From Pantoea alfalfae (GTDB lineage: Bacteria; Pseudomonadota; Gammaproteobacteria; Enterobacterales; Enterobacteriaceae), in assembly GCF_019880205.1 (NCBI RefSeq), contig NZ_CP082292.1:248001-312000 (forward strand): DNA of 64,000 nt, given 5' to 3'. The notes under the pieces were generated by a model that saw only the letters and a list, made by a program, of their open reading frames with translations, was not told where the DNA came from and did not search any database. The translations under genes were made by a program, and so were the position numbers. Position 1 is the first letter of the stretch, and each line of letters begins with the position of its first letter. Below, one piece after another: positions 17,932-28,109 of this stretch.

Positions 17932-18088
17932 CGGCAACAATGACTTAACCATGATGGGCAGAGCGTGAGACAGGATGCTTCTCCTCTGACCACTCGCCCG
18001 CGCGCCGCCTCCGCACAAAACAGCCTGAAGAATATTTGTCCAGCTGCCGATATCACCTTACCACCCGCTGATCGTAAGGAGTGATAGC

Positions 18089-19255
18089 GTGATAAAGCTG
18101 ATTACCATTGATGAACTGCGCCCTGGGATGTTTATCCACAAGCTGGAGGTCTGGTGGATAAAGGACGAGCGCATTCATAATCAGATGCTGATCACCGATC
18201 CACGACAAATCGCCACGTTACGCAGTGAAGGGATCCGCCAGCTCTGGATCGACCTCGATCGATCTGTGCAGGCGCCGATCGCCACCTCGATCGCGAAAAG
18301 AACCATTGGGCGTACCCCATTTTTTCAGGAACTGGACCAGGCACAGCTGATCTTTCAGCAGGGCAAACCGAAAGTACTGGCGATGTTCAACGAAGCGCGG
18401 CTGGGTAACGGCCTGAAGCTTGATTATATGATGGATCTGGTGGATGACATCGCCGGCTCGATCACGCGTGAACCCTCAGCGATGCTCAGCGTGGCGCGGC
18501 TGAAAAATCATGATGACTACACCTATCTGCACTCCATGGCGGTCTGCGGGCTGATGATTGCACTGGGTAAAAAACTCGGGCTGGATGAGCAGCAGCTGCG
18601 TCGGGTGGGCATGGGCGGTTTACTGCATGATGTCGGCAAAGCCGCTGTGCCGCTGGCGATCCTGAACAAAGCGGGCAAGCTGACGGAAGAGGAGTTCAGG
18701 GTGATGCGCGAGCATCCGGTGGTGGGCACGCAGATGCTGATTGAAGCCGACGCCGATGACGATTTGCTCGATATCGCCCTGCATCATCATGAAAAATATG
18801 ATGGCAGTGGCTACCCGCACCGTCTGAAAGGGGAAGCGATTTCGTTCTACGCCCGGATGGCAGCGGTGTGTGATGTCTACGATGCTGTCACCTCAACCCG
18901 CTCCTATCGCAACGGCTGGACACCGGCAGAGGCGATGCACCAGATGCTGAGCTGGCGCGGCCATTTCGATCCGGGCCTGCTGCACACCTTCGTGCGAACC
19001 ATCGGCATCTATCCGGTAGGTTCGCTGGTGCGTCTGGCTTCCGGCCGGGTGGCGCTGGTGGTAAAGGCAGGCGAAAAATCGCTGATGCGCCCCTGTGTGC
19101 ATGTCTTCTGGTCGCTGCACGCCCAGCGCGAAGTGAAACCGGAGGAGCTCGACCTCGGCGACAGTTTCTGCACCGACAGTATTGTGGGCGCAGAGGACAG
19201 TGCACTATGGGGTAACGTCGATCTCAATCGTATCTGGGCGCTGGAAGTCGCCTGA
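18089..19255 (+). CDS. HD-GYP c-di-GMP phosphodiesterase with DUF3391 N-domain
   Basis: The 388-residue protein has a DUF3391 region at about 1-130 and an HD-GYP domain behind it. Key residues are intact: H180-D181 in LLHDVGK and the extended HHHEKYDGSGYP at 232-243, followed by the ARMAAVCDVYDAVTS metal-site segment. Such proteins hydrolyse c-di-GMP to pGpG or GMP. No membrane segment is seen. The start is GTG at 18089, preceded by AAGGAG. It stands alone between the dehydrogenase and kdp genes. Confidence 0.93.
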   Translation: MIKLITIDELRPGMFIHKLEVWWIKDERIHNQMLITDPRQIATLRSEGIRQLWIDLDRSVQAPIATSIAKRTIGRTPFFQELDQAQLIFQQGKPKVLAMFNEARLGNGLKLDYMMDLVDDIAGSITREPSAMLSVARLKNHDDYTYLHSMAVCGLMIALGKKLGLDEQQLRRVGMGGLLHDVGKAAVPLAILNKAGKLTEEEFRVMREHPVVGTQMLIEADADDDLLDIALHHHEKYDGSGYPHRLKGEAISFYARMAAVCDVYDAVTSTRSYRNGWTPAEAMHQMLSWRGHFDPGLLHTFVRTIGIYPVGSLVRLASGRVALVVKAGEKSLMRPCVHVFWSLHAQREVKPEELDLGDSFCTDSIVGAEDSALWGNVDLNRIWALEVA

Positions 19256-19265
19256 TTTTTCGCCA

Positions 19266-19286
19266 TTTTTACACTATTTTTACGCC
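19266..19286 (+). promoter_or_regulatory. T-rich KdpE-like binding site upstream of kdpF
   Basis: The 21-base stretch consists of two T-runs joined by ACACTA and ends TTTTTACGCC. It strongly resembles the E. coli KdpE operator before kdpF, which is a run of T with embedded TACAC/TTTTTTTACACC. It lies about 78 bp before the kdpF start. The kdpE gene itself is not found in this window. Confidence 0.6.
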
Positions 19287-19363
19287 CGCCCGCTGCATTT
19301 TAACCCCTTCTTTATACGCCTCCGCGCAAGCTACGCCATAAATCCAATCCTCTGGAGGTTCCT

Positions 19364-19453
19364 GTGAGCGTGGGCGTAATAACCGGCATTGTGCTGGTGG
19401 TGTTGTTACTGGGCTATCTGATCTATGCCCTGTTAAATGCGGAGGCTTTCTGA
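19364..19453 (+). CDS. kdpF: K+-transporting ATPase small subunit KdpF
   Basis: A 29-residue single-TM peptide starts with GTG, with GGAGG at 19354-19358. It reads [12 protein letters not shown] and then a hydrophobic stretch ending ALLNAEAF, almost identical to E. coli KdpF. It stabilises the KdpABC complex in the inner membrane. Its TGA overlaps the kdpA ATG by one base, so the two are translationally coupled. Confidence 0.95.
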   Translation: MSVGVITGIVLVVLLLGYLIYALLNAEAF

Positions 19454-21141
19454 TGGCGGCCAATGCTTTTTTACTCATCGCATTTTATCTGGTGCTGCTG
19501 ATGGTGCTGGCGCAGCCGCTTGGCCGGGGCCTGGCCGCGTTAGTGGCCGACAAGCCGGTGTTTGCCCGGCTGGAAGCGCCGCTGTGGCGACTGCTGGGCG
19601 CGCAGCAATCGGACATGCGCTGGCCGCACTACCTGCTGGCGATTCTGCTGTTTAATGCGCTGGGTTTCGTGGTGCTGCTGGCAATATTGCTGATGCAGGG
19701 CGCGCTGCCGCTGAATCCGCAGCAGCTGCCTGGCCTGAGCTGGCATCTGGCGCTGAACACCGCCGTGAGCTTCGTCACCAACACCAACTGGCAATCCTAC
19801 AGCGGCGAAAGCACCCTGAGCTATTTCAGTCAGATGGTGGGCCTGACGGTGCAGAACTTCCTCTCAGCCGCAACCGGGATCGCCGTGGCGTTTGCGCTGA
19901 TCCGTGGCTTCGCTAACCGCAGCGCTGCGACCCTGGGTAACGCCTGGCGCGACCTGACGCGCATCACGCTCTATGTCTTACTGCCGATCAGCCTGCTGGT
20001 GGCGCTGTTCTTTGTCAGTCAGGGCAGCATCCAGAACTTCGCACCTTATCACAGCTTCACCACGCTGGAAGGCGTGCAGCAGACGCTGTCGATGGGACCG
20101 GTGGCGTCGCAGGAAGCGATCAAAATGCTGGGCACCAACGGTGGCGGCTTCTTTAACGCCAACTCCTCCCATCCATTTGAAAACCCGACGGTGCTGACCA
20201 ACCTGGTGCAGATGCTGAGCATCTTTCTGATCCCGGCGGCGCTCTGCTTCGCGTTTGGCGAAAGCGTACGCGATCGTCGTCAGGGCCACATGCTGCTGTG
20301 GGCGATGACGCTGATGTTTGTCGCGGCGGTATCGGTCGTCATGTGGGCCGAACTGCAGGGCAACCCGCATTTCCTCCAGCTGGGGGCCGACAGCGCCGTC
20401 AACATGGAAGGCAAAGAGACGCGCTTTGGCATTCTTAACAGCAGCCTGTTCGCGGTCATTACCACCGCGGCCTCCTGCGGTGCGGTGAATGCCATGCACG
20501 ACTCCTTTACTGCGCTGGGTGGCATGGTGCCGATGTGGCTGATGCAGCTGGGCGAAGTGGTGTTTGGCGGCGTCGGTGCCGGTCTCTACGGCATGCTGCT
20601 GTTTGTGCTGCTGGCGGTGTTTATCGCCGGGCTGATGATCGGTCGTACCCCGGAATTCCTGGGCAAAAAAATCGACGTCTGGGAGATGAAGATGACCGCG
20701 CTGGCGATTCTGGTCACCCCGGCGCTGGTGCTGATCGGCACCGCGCTGGCGATGATGACCGACGCTGGCCGCAGTGCAATGGCGAACCCCGGCATTCATG
20801 GCTTCAGCGAAGTGCTCTACGCCGTCTCCTCGGCGGCCAACAACAACGGCAGCGCCTTCGCCGGGCTGAGTGCTAACACGCCGTTCTGGAACCTGTTACT
20901 GGCGGTCTGCATGCTGCTGGGCCGCTTCGGCATCATCATTCCGGTGATGGCGATAGCCGGTGCGATGGCGGTGAAAAAAGTGCAGCCGGTAGGTAACGGC
21001 ACGCTGCCAACCCACGGTCCGCTGTTTATTGCCCTGCTGATCGGCACGGTGCTGCTGGTGGGTGCACTGACCTTTATTCCTGCTCTGGCGCTGGGCCCGG
21101 TGGCTGAGCATCTGCAACTTGTTCAGGGACAATCCTCATGA
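19453..21141 (+). CDS. kdpA: K+-transporting ATPase subunit A (K+ pore)
   Basis: The 562-residue membrane subunit binds and conducts K+ through four selectivity-filter-like loops of the superfamily of K+ transporters. Recognisable loop regions are [13 protein letters not shown] (about residue 110), [10 protein letters not shown] (about 230), [17 protein letters not shown] (about 340) and [14 protein letters not shown] (about 460). About ten TM helices are present. It overlaps kdpF by 1 bp and kdpB by 4 bp. Function: high-affinity K+ uptake at low external K+. Confidence 0.97.
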   Translation: MAANAFLLIAFYLVLLMVLAQPLGRGLAALVADKPVFARLEAPLWRLLGAQQSDMRWPHYLLAILLFNALGFVVLLAILLMQGALPLNPQQLPGLSWHLALNTAVSFVTNTNWQSYSGESTLSYFSQMVGLTVQNFLSAATGIAVAFALIRGFANRSAATLGNAWRDLTRITLYVLLPISLLVALFFVSQGSIQNFAPYHSFTTLEGVQQTLSMGPVASQEAIKMLGTNGGGFFNANSSHPFENPTVLTNLVQMLSIFLIPAALCFAFGESVRDRRQGHMLLWAMTLMFVAAVSVVMWAELQGNPHFLQLGADSAVNMEGKETRFGILNSSLFAVITTAASCGAVNAMHDSFTALGGMVPMWLMQLGEVVFGGVGAGLYGMLLFVLLAVFIAGLMIGRTPEFLGKKIDVWEMKMTALAILVTPALVLIGTALAMMTDAGRSAMANPGIHGFSEVLYAVSSAANNNGSAFAGLSANTPFWNLLLAVCMLLGRFGIIIPVMAIAGAMAVKKVQPVGNGTLPTHGPLFIALLIGTVLLVGALTFIPALALGPVAEHLQLVQGQSS

Positions 21142-23186
21142 GTCGTCAACAACAGGCATTATTTGACGCAGCGCTGCTGCGTACCTCGGCCTGGGATGCG
21201 GTGAAAAAGCTCGATCCCCGGGTACAGTTCCGTAACCCGGTGATGTTTGTGGTCTGGCTCGGCAGCGTGCTGACTACGCTACTGGCGCTGGCCATGCTGT
21301 CTGGCCGCATCAGCGGCAGCGCCAGTTTTACCGGCGCGATTGCGCTCTGGCTCTGGTTCACCGTGCTGTTCGCCAACCTGGCGGAGGCGCTGGCTGAAGG
21401 GCGCAGTAAAGCCCAGGCGAGCAGCCTGAAAGGAGTGAAAAAGACCAGCTTTGCCAAAAAACTGTCAGCGGCGCGTTATGGCGCGGAGTGGCAGCAGGTC
21501 AGTGCCGATGCGCTGCGCAAAGGCGACGCGGTGCTGGTCGAAGCGGGCGACATTATTCCCTGCGACGGTGAAGTGATAGAGGGTGGTGCCTCCGTGGATG
21601 AGAGCGCCATTACCGGTGAATCTGCACCGGTGATCCGTGAGTCAGGCGGTGACTTCGCCTCCGTCACGGGCGGTACGCGTATTCTCTCTGACTGGCTGGT
21701 CATTACCTGTAGCGCCAACCCGGGTGAAACCTTCCTTGACCGGATGATCGCCATGGTGGAAGGTGCGAAACGTCGCAAAACCCCGAATGAGATTGCCCTG
21801 ACCATCCTGCTGGTGTCGCTGACTATCGTGTTCCTGCTGGCGACCGTCACGCTCTGGCCGTTCTCGGCCTGGGGCGGCAAGCCGGTCAGCATCACCGTAC
21901 TGGTGGCGCTGCTGGTCTGTCTGATCCCCACCACTATCGGCGGGCTGTTGTCGGCGATTGGGGTGGCGGGGATGAGCCGTATGCTGGGTGCGAACGTCAT
22001 TGCGACCAGCGGACGTGCGGTGGAAGCCGCAGGCGATGTGGATGTGCTGATGCTGGACAAAACCGGCACCATCACGCTGGGTAACCGTCAGGCGACCCAG
22101 TTCCTGCCCGCGCCGGGCGTCAGCGAAGAGCAACTGGCCGACGCCGCGCAGCTCGCCTCGCTGGCCGATGAGACACCTGAAGGCCGCAGCATCGTGGTGC
22201 TGGCGAAGCAGCGCTTTAATCTGCGTGAACGCGATCTCAGCAGCATGGGCGCCAGCTTTATTCCGTTCTCAGCCCAGACCCGCATGAGTGGCGTAAACGT
22301 GCAGGACCGGTTGATCCGCAAGGGTGCGGTCGATGCGGTACGTCGTCATATTGAAGCGAACCATGGCCGTTTCCCTGCCGAGGTCAATGCGCAGGTGGAA
22401 GAGGTGGCACGCAGTGGCGGCACGCCACTGGTGGTGTCAGAGGGCGCGAACGTGCTGGGCGTGGTGGCGCTGAAAGATATCGTGAAGGGCGGCATCAAAG
22501 AACGCTTTGCCGAACTGCGCAAAATGGGCATTAAAACGGTGATGATCACCGGCGATAACCCGCTGACCGCCGCGGCCATTGCGGCGGAAGCGGGCGTGGA
22601 TGACTTCCTGTCAGAGGCGACGCCGGAAGCCAAACTGGCGCTGATCCGCCAGTATCAGGCAGAAGGACGGTTAGTGGCGATGACCGGCGACGGCACCAAC
22701 GATGCGCCTGCCCTGGCGCAGGCGGATGTGGCGGTGGCGATGAACTCCGGTACCCAGGCGGCGAAAGAGGCGGGCAACATGGTCGATCTCGACTCGAACC
22801 CGACCAAGCTGCTGGAAGTGGTGCACATCGGTAAACAGATGCTGATGACGCGCGGTTCCCTGACCACCTTCAGTATCGCCAACGACGTGGCGAAATATTT
22901 CGCCATCATTCCGGCGGCGTTTGCGGCCACCTATCCGCAGCTCAACATGCTGAACGTGATGCAGCTGCACTCGCCCGCCAGCGCGATTCTGTCGGCAGTG
23001 ATCTTTAACGCCCTGGTGATTATCTTCCTGATCCCGCTGGCCCTGAAAGGCGTCAGCTACCGCCCGCTGAGTGCTGCTGCGCTGCTGCGCCGCAACCTGC
23101 TGATTTACGGTCTGGGTGGCCTGCTGGTGCCGTTTGTCGGCATCAAAGCGATCGATCTGCTGTTAGTGCTTTCAGGCATGGCCTGA
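21138..23186 (+). CDS. kdpB: K+-transporting P-type ATPase subunit B
   Basis: The 682-residue catalytic subunit hydrolyses ATP to drive K+ uptake through KdpA. The phosphorylated aspartate is Asp307 in DKTGT, at the same number as in E. coli. The actuator loop TGES is at 159-162, so Ser162, which E. coli uses as an inhibitory phosphosite, is conserved. The hinge [17 protein letters not shown] is intact. It overlaps kdpA by 4 bp and is followed by kdpC after 10 bp. Confidence 0.97.
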   Translation: MSRQQQALFDAALLRTSAWDAVKKLDPRVQFRNPVMFVVWLGSVLTTLLALAMLSGRISGSASFTGAIALWLWFTVLFANLAEALAEGRSKAQASSLKGVKKTSFAKKLSAARYGAEWQQVSADALRKGDAVLVEAGDIIPCDGEVIEGGASVDESAITGESAPVIRESGGDFASVTGGTRILSDWLVITCSANPGETFLDRMIAMVEGAKRRKTPNEIALTILLVSLTIVFLLATVTLWPFSAWGGKPVSITVLVALLVCLIPTTIGGLLSAIGVAGMSRMLGANVIATSGRAVEAAGDVDVLMLDKTGTITLGNRQATQFLPAPGVSEEQLADAAQLASLADETPEGRSIVVLAKQRFNLRERDLSSMGASFIPFSAQTRMSGVNVQDRLIRKGAVDAVRRHIEANHGRFPAEVNAQVEEVARSGGTPLVVSEGANVLGVVALKDIVKGGIKERFAELRKMGIKTVMITGDNPLTAAAIAAEAGVDDFLSEATPEAKLALIRQYQAEGRLVAMTGDGTNDAPALAQADVAVAMNSGTQAAKEAGNMVDLDSNPTKLLEVVHIGKQMLMTRGSLTTFSIANDVAKYFAIIPAAFAATYPQLNMLNVMQLHSPASAILSAVIFNALVIIFLIPLALKGVSYRPLSAAALLRRNLLIYGLGGLLVPFVGIKAIDLLLVLSGMA

Positions 23187-23196
23187 GGAGAAAAAA

Positions 23197-23763
23197 ATGA
23201 GTCAGTTACGTCCGGCAATTTTACTGTTGTTGTTGCTTACGCTTGTGACCGGCGTGGTTTATCCTTTCCTCACCACCGGGCTGGCGCAGTGGCTTTTTCC
23301 GGCCCAGGCCAATGGCTCGCTGCTGGAGGAGGAGGGCGTGGCGCACGGATCTGCGCTGATTGGGCAGAACTTTACCCAGCCCGGCTATTTCTGGGGGCGT
23401 CCTTCAGCCACCAGTGATAAAGCCTATAACCCGCTGGCCTCGGGCGGCAGTAATCTGGCCGCCAGCAACCCGGCGCTGGATAAAGCGGTGGCCGACCGCA
23501 TCGCTGTTCTGCGGGCCGCCAATCCCCAGGCAGCGGCCGCCGTGCCGGTTGAGCTGGTGACTGCTTCCGCCAGCGGGCTGGACCCGGATATTTCGCCTCA
23601 GGCTGCACTGTGGCAGGCTCTGCGTGTCGCTGCCAGCCGCAAGGTGCCGGTGGCACAGGTCGAGGCGCTGATTGAAAAGATGACGCATCGTCCGCTGCTG
23701 CCCTTCCTCGGCACACCGACCCTCAATGTGTTGCAGCTGAATATAGCGCTCAACGAACTGTAA
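23197..23763 (+). CDS. kdpC: K+-transporting ATPase subunit C
   Basis: The 188-residue subunit has one N-terminal TM helix (about 7-29) and a periplasmic domain. Conserved sequence includes the [11 protein letters not shown] region, [31 protein letters not shown] and [15 protein letters not shown], all characteristic of KdpC. It joins KdpA and KdpB and is required for activity. The start ATG has GAGGAG upstream. It is cotranscribed with kdpB and kdpD. Confidence 0.97.
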   Translation: MSQLRPAILLLLLLTLVTGVVYPFLTTGLAQWLFPAQANGSLLEEEGVAHGSALIGQNFTQPGYFWGRPSATSDKAYNPLASGGSNLAASNPALDKAVADRIAVLRAANPQAAAAVPVELVTASASGLDPDISPQAALWQALRVAASRKVPVAQVEALIEKMTHRPLLPFLGTPTLNVLQLNIALNEL

Positions 23764-23779
23764 TGGTGTAAAGGAAGCG

Positions 23780-26455
23780 ATGAACCACGAACCCCAGCGT
23801 CCCGATCCCGACGCGCTGCTGCAGGCTAACCGCGAGAGTCATCGCGGACAGCTGAAGATTTACTTTGGTGCCTGTGCGGGCGTGGGCAAAACCTACGCCA
23901 TGCTGCAGGAGGCACAGCGGCTGCGTGCGCAGGGTCTGGATGTGCTGATCGGCGTGGTAGAGACCCACGACCGGCCGGAAACCGCGCAGCTGCTGACAGG
24001 CTTAACCCTGCTGCCGCGGCGCGCAACCGGCCGCTCGCGTCATGCGGAGTTTGATCTTGATGCTGCGCTGGCCCGCCATCCGGCGGTGATCCTGATGGAT
24101 GAGCTGGCGCACACCAACGTGCAGGGCTCGCGCCATCCCAAGCGCTGGCAGGATATTGAGGAGTTGCTGGAAGCGGGCATCGATGTACTGACCACCGTCA
24201 ACGTACAGCATCTTGAGAGCCTCAACGATGTGGTCGGCGGCGTCACCGGCATTCAGGTGCGCGAAACCGTGCCCGATCCCTTTTTCGACAGCGCCGATGA
24301 AGTGGTGCTGGTCGATCTGCCGCCCGACGATCTGCGGCAGCGGCTGAAAGAGGGCAAAGTCTACATTGGTGACCGCGCAGAACGCGCCATCGAAAACTTT
24401 TTCCGCAAAGGTAACCTGTTCGCCCTGCGTGAGCTGGCCCTGCGTCGCACCGCCGATCGGGTGGATGACCAGATGCGCGCCTGGCGCGATCAGCAGGGAC
24501 GGGATCGCGTCTGGCACACCCGCGATGCCATTCTGCTCTGTATTGGTGACGACAGCGGCAGTGAAAAGCTGGTGCGCACCGCCGCCCGGCTGGCAGCACG
24601 GCTCGGCAGTGAATGGCACGCGGTCTATGTCGAAACGCCGCGGCTTAACCGGCTGCCGGAAGCGCGGCGACGGGCGATTCTGCGTACCTTACAGCTGGCG
24701 CAGGAGCTGGGCGCAGAAACCGCCACGCTCTCGGAACCGGATGAAGCGGAAGCGGTGCTGGGCTACGCCCGCGAACACAACCTGGGTAAAATCGTCACTG
24801 GCCGTCGCCCGCAGCGGCGCTGGCGGCGTGACAGTTTTGCCGAACGTCTGGGTCAGCTTGGCCCCGATCTCGACCTGCTGGTCGTCGCACTGGATGAGCC
24901 GCTGAAGGATGCGCCGCATCCGCTGCCGGATGGCCGCGTCACCAGTGAAAAATGGCGCATTCAGCTGCGTGGCGTGATGATGGCGCTGGTGCTCTGCATC
25001 GTCGTCACCGCAGCCGGACAGTCTGTGCTGATCAATTTCGATCCCGCCAACTGTGTGATGATCTACCTGCTGGCGGTCGTGATCGTGGCGCTGCGCTATG
25101 GCCGCTGGCCGTCGGTGATCGCTACGGTGATGAACATCATCGCCTTTGACCTCTTCTTTGTGGCCCCCACCGGCACGGTGGCGGTCTCCGATCTGCAATA
25201 TCTGGTGACCTTTGGCGTGATGCTGGCGGTGGGCGTCATTGTCGGCAATCTCACGGCCGGGGTGCGCTATCAGGCGCGGGTGGCGCGCTACCGCGAACAG
25301 CGGGCGCGCCAGCTCTATGAGATGGCGAAATCGCTGGGCAGCGCGCTGACGCCGCAGGATATTGCCGCCACCAGCCAGCGTGTGCTGGATGCCACGTTAC
25401 AGGCGCGCTGCCTGCTGCTGCTGCCGGATGAGCAGGGCGAGCTGCAACCGGTGGGCGAGGCGTTACCGGCCAGTGAGCCGGATCGTGCGATTGCGAAATG
25501 GAGTTACAGCAAAGGCCAGCCTGCGGGTGCGGGCACCGATACCTTACCGGCGGTGCCCTATCAGATCCTGCCGCTGAAAAGTGGCGCGCACTGCCGTGGT
25601 TTGCTGGTGGTGGAGCCGCAGAACCTGCGTCAGTTGATGATCCCCGAACAGCAGCGGCTGGTGGAAACCTTTACGGTACTGATTGCCAATGCGCTGGAGC
25701 GGATGGCGCTGTCGCACAGCGAGGCAGCCTCCCGTCTCTCGGCAGAGCGGGAACAGCTGCGCAATGCGCTGCTGTCGGCGCTGTCGCACGACCTGCGCAC
25801 CCCGCTGACCGTGCTGTTTGGTCAGGCGGAAATGCTGATGCTCGATCTGGCCAGCGACAACTCAAAATATGTGCCGCAGGCCAGCCAGATCCGCGAGCAG
25901 ACGCTGAGCACTATCCGGCTGGTGAGCAATATGCTGGATATGGCGCGCATTCAGTCGGGTGGCCTCAACCTGCGTGAGGAGTGGCTGGCGCTGGAAGAGG
26001 TGATCGGCGGGGCGCTGAGCAGCATGGCACCGTCGCTGAAAGGGCATGAGGTTCAGCTCGATCTGCCGGACGATATCGTGCTGATCAAAGGCGATAGTAC
26101 GCTGCTGGAACGCGTTTTCACTAACCTGATTGAGAACAGCCTGAAGTATGCCGGTAACAGCGCACCACGCGGCATTCGCGCCTGGCGTGCCGCATCACGA
26201 CTGGAGATTGCGGTCTGGGATAGCGGACCGGGCATTGCCGAAGACGACTTAAGCCGGATATTCGATAAATTCTGGCGGGGCGACAAAGAGTCGGCGGTGC
26301 CGGGCGTCGGGCTGGGTCTGGCAATCTGTAAAACCATTATCGAGAGCCACGGCGGTCAGATCTGGGCCGAAAACCGACCCGAAGGGGGTGCGGCATTTCG
26401 TCTCTCGCTGCCACTGCCGCCGGTCCCTGAAATTTCTGACGAAGGGCTGAAATAA
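23780..26455 (+). CDS. kdpD: Osmosensitive K+ channel histidine kinase KdpD
   Basis: The sensor kinase has 891 residues, full length for the family. The cytosolic N-domain has a Walker A-like GACAGVGKT at 30-38 and a USP-like region (VRTAARLAARLGSEWHAVYVETP). Four TM helices lie at about 396-495. The dimerisation and phosphoacceptor box LSHDLRTPLT has His670. N and G boxes (NLIENSLKYAG, DSGPGIAEDD, GVGLGLAICK) are intact. It should phosphorylate KdpE, yet no response-regulator gene follows: only 54 bp separate it from yqhA. Confidence 0.96.
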   Translation: MNHEPQRPDPDALLQANRESHRGQLKIYFGACAGVGKTYAMLQEAQRLRAQGLDVLIGVVETHDRPETAQLLTGLTLLPRRATGRSRHAEFDLDAALARHPAVILMDELAHTNVQGSRHPKRWQDIEELLEAGIDVLTTVNVQHLESLNDVVGGVTGIQVRETVPDPFFDSADEVVLVDLPPDDLRQRLKEGKVYIGDRAERAIENFFRKGNLFALRELALRRTADRVDDQMRAWRDQQGRDRVWHTRDAILLCIGDDSGSEKLVRTAARLAARLGSEWHAVYVETPRLNRLPEARRRAILRTLQLAQELGAETATLSEPDEAEAVLGYAREHNLGKIVTGRRPQRRWRRDSFAERLGQLGPDLDLLVVALDEPLKDAPHPLPDGRVTSEKWRIQLRGVMMALVLCIVVTAAGQSVLINFDPANCVMIYLLAVVIVALRYGRWPSVIATVMNIIAFDLFFVAPTGTVAVSDLQYLVTFGVMLAVGVIVGNLTAGVRYQARVARYREQRARQLYEMAKSLGSALTPQDIAATSQRVLDATLQARCLLLLPDEQGELQPVGEALPASEPDRAIAKWSYSKGQPAGAGTDTLPAVPYQILPLKSGAHCRGLLVVEPQNLRQLMIPEQQRLVETFTVLIANALERMALSHSEAASRLSAEREQLRNALLSALSHDLRTPLTVLFGQAEMLMLDLASDNSKYVPQASQIREQTLSTIRLVSNMLDMARIQSGGLNLREEWLALEEVIGGALSSMAPSLKGHEVQLDLPDDIVLIKGDSTLLERVFTNLIENSLKYAGNSAPRGIRAWRAASRLEIAVWDSGPGIAEDDLSRIFDKFWRGDKESAVPGVGLGLAICKTIIESHGGQIWAENRPEGGAAFRLSLPLPPVPEISDEGLK

Positions 26456-26509
26456 CTTCACAGTTGATCGGTTATACTCCCGGACCTGTTTGATTATTCG
26501 TGGGATTGT

Positions 26510-27013
26510 ATGGAACGTTTTACCGAAAACCTGATGTATGCATCGCGCTGGTTGCTGGCCCCGGTTTACATTGGACTTTCGCTGGGATTACTGGCGCTGA
26601 CCATTAAATTTTTCCAGGAAATTTTCCACCTGCTGCCCAACATTTTCAGCATTGCGGAAAACGATCTGATCCTGCTGCTGCTGTCGCTGGTGGATATGAC
26701 GCTGGTTGGCGGCCTGCTGGTGATGGTGATGCTGTCGGGTTATGAGAACTTCATCTCCAGGCTCGATATCGACGAAGATAAAGAGAAGCTGAGCTGGCTG
26801 GGCAAGATGGACTCCGGCTCGCTGAAAAACAAAGTCGCCGCCTCCATTGTCGCCATCTCCTCGATCCACCTGCTGCGGGTGTTTATGGAAGCGCGCAACG
26901 TCGAAAACGACAAGCTGATGTGGTACGTGATTATCCACCTGACCTTTGTGCTCTCCGCCTTTGTGATGGGCTGGCTGGATCAGATGTCGCGCAGCGATAA
27001 AAAACCGAAGTAA
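26510..27013 (+). CDS. yqhA: UPF0114 membrane protein YqhA
   Basis: The 167-residue protein has three or four TM segments (about residues 15-35, 55-80, 105-125, 137-158) and matches the UPF0114 family, best known from E. coli YqhA. Characteristic sequence is [19 protein letters not shown], followed by a loop with [24 protein letters not shown]. Function is unknown. It sits where kdpE is expected after kdpD and is followed by a terminator. It probably has its own promoter in the 54-bp gap, where TTATACT is visible. Confidence 0.93.
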   Translation: MERFTENLMYASRWLLAPVYIGLSLGLLALTIKFFQEIFHLLPNIFSIAENDLILLLLSLVDMTLVGGLLVMVMLSGYENFISRLDIDEDKEKLSWLGKMDSGSLKNKVAASIVAISSIHLLRVFMEARNVENDKLMWYVIIHLTFVLSAFVMGWLDQMSRSDKKPK

Positions 27014-27020
27014 CCTCTCT

Positions 27021-27050
27021 GGCGGCCCGCTGAGGCGGGCGCCTGTTTTA
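27021..27050 (+). terminator. Intrinsic terminator after yqhA
   Basis: GCCCGC (27025-27030) pairs with GCGGGC (27035-27040) around TGAG. The stem extends by three more pairs across a one-base bulge and is followed by TGTTTTA. It overlaps the 3' end of the convergent LysR gene. Confidence 0.8.
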
Positions 27051-28016
27051 CCCTTTCCGCTCTGCTCCCCCTGAACGACCCGCTGGCTGTGAGGCCGGAC
27101 GCGTGCCCGCCAGCTGCGGCATCACCTCTTTGATCATGGCAAAAAAGTGTTGCAGCCTGGCCGGGTAGTAACTCGCCCAGGGATAAGTCAGCCACACCGG
27201 CAGCGGCGGGGCCTGCCAGGCGGGCATCAGCTGAACCAGACTGCCATCCGCTAAATCGTCCTGTACCGCCCACGAGGAGACAATCGCCGCGCCCATCCCG
27301 GCCAGCGCCGCTTTGCGCACCGCATATAAACTGTCGCTGCTCAGCCGGGGCGTAATCGCCAGGTTCACCGGCTGGCCGTCGTCAATCTTCTGCAACGCCA
27401 CTTCATTACGGTAAAAGCTGGTCAGCGCCAGCCACGGCAAATCGCGCAGCTGTTCCACCTGTTCAATCGACGGATGCTGCGCCAGCAGGTGCGGGGCCGC
27501 CACCACAATGCGTGGCACTTCGGCTAACAGAATCGCCACGACCGAAGGATCGGTGGGCGCACCGACCTGAATGGCGCAGTCCACGTTCTCCGCCATAAAG
27601 TCGGGCGTGCGGTCATTCAGCATCCACTCGATATTGAGGCGGGGATAGCGGTGCAGATAGTCCACCAGCGGCGCGATCAGCTGATCCTGACCAAAGGCGT
27701 GCGGCGCACGAACCCGCAGCGTACCGACCGGGTCATCGCTGGCGCCGGTCAGCTCATCTTCCAGCGCATGCCAGGTCGCCAGCAGCTGCCGTGCCCGGGC
27801 GTAGCAGCGTTCGCCATCATCGGTGAGCTTCAGCGCATGGGTGGTGCGCAGGATCAGCTTGAGGCCCAGCCGCTGCTCCAGGGTCTGCAAGCGACGGCTG
27901 ACGGTAGGCTGTGTCGTGCCGAGCTGGGCCGCGGCGGCGGACAAGCTGCCACTCTCGACAATACGGATAAACGTCTGCATCAGGTCGATGCGATCGCTGC
28001 TGTTAGGGTTGTTCAT
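27048..28016 (-). CDS. LysR-type transcriptional regulator
   Basis: The protein has 322 residues when started at ATG 28016 (MNNPNSS); a GTG three codons earlier is also possible, and neither has a clear ribosome site. The N-terminal winged helix shows ESGSLSAAAAQLGTTQPTVSRRLQTLEQRLG, followed by the co-inducer domain from LRVRAPHAFG. It is divergent from an MFS exporter gene, with about 90 bp between them, and most likely controls it. The C-terminal tail is rich in Gly, Arg and Ser and looks disordered. Confidence 0.88.
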   Translation of the reverse strand: MNNPNSSDRIDLMQTFIRIVESGSLSAAAAQLGTTQPTVSRRLQTLEQRLGLKLILRTTHALKLTDDGERCYARARQLLATWHALEDELTGASDDPVGTLRVRAPHAFGQDQLIAPLVDYLHRYPRLNIEWMLNDRTPDFMAENVDCAIQVGAPTDPSVVAILLAEVPRIVVAAPHLLAQHPSIEQVEQLRDLPWLALTSFYRNEVALQKIDDGQPVNLAITPRLSSDSLYAVRKAALAGMGAAIVSSWAVQDDLADGSLVQLMPAWQAPPLPVWLTYPWASYYPARLQHFFAMIKEVMPQLAGTRPASQPAGRSGGAERKG

Positions 28017-28109
28017 ACGTACCACGCATAACGGTTTTGCCTGATGTCAGTCTACCGCGTATAACCGTGATGCGCTTTAATGATGTGACGAAATGATGAG
28101 GATTACAGC

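Noticed and set aside
19978..22970. Several long antisense frames across kdpA and kdpB
   Set aside because: They lie wholly inside conserved kdp genes and encode low-complexity H/R/Q-rich sequences without family features.
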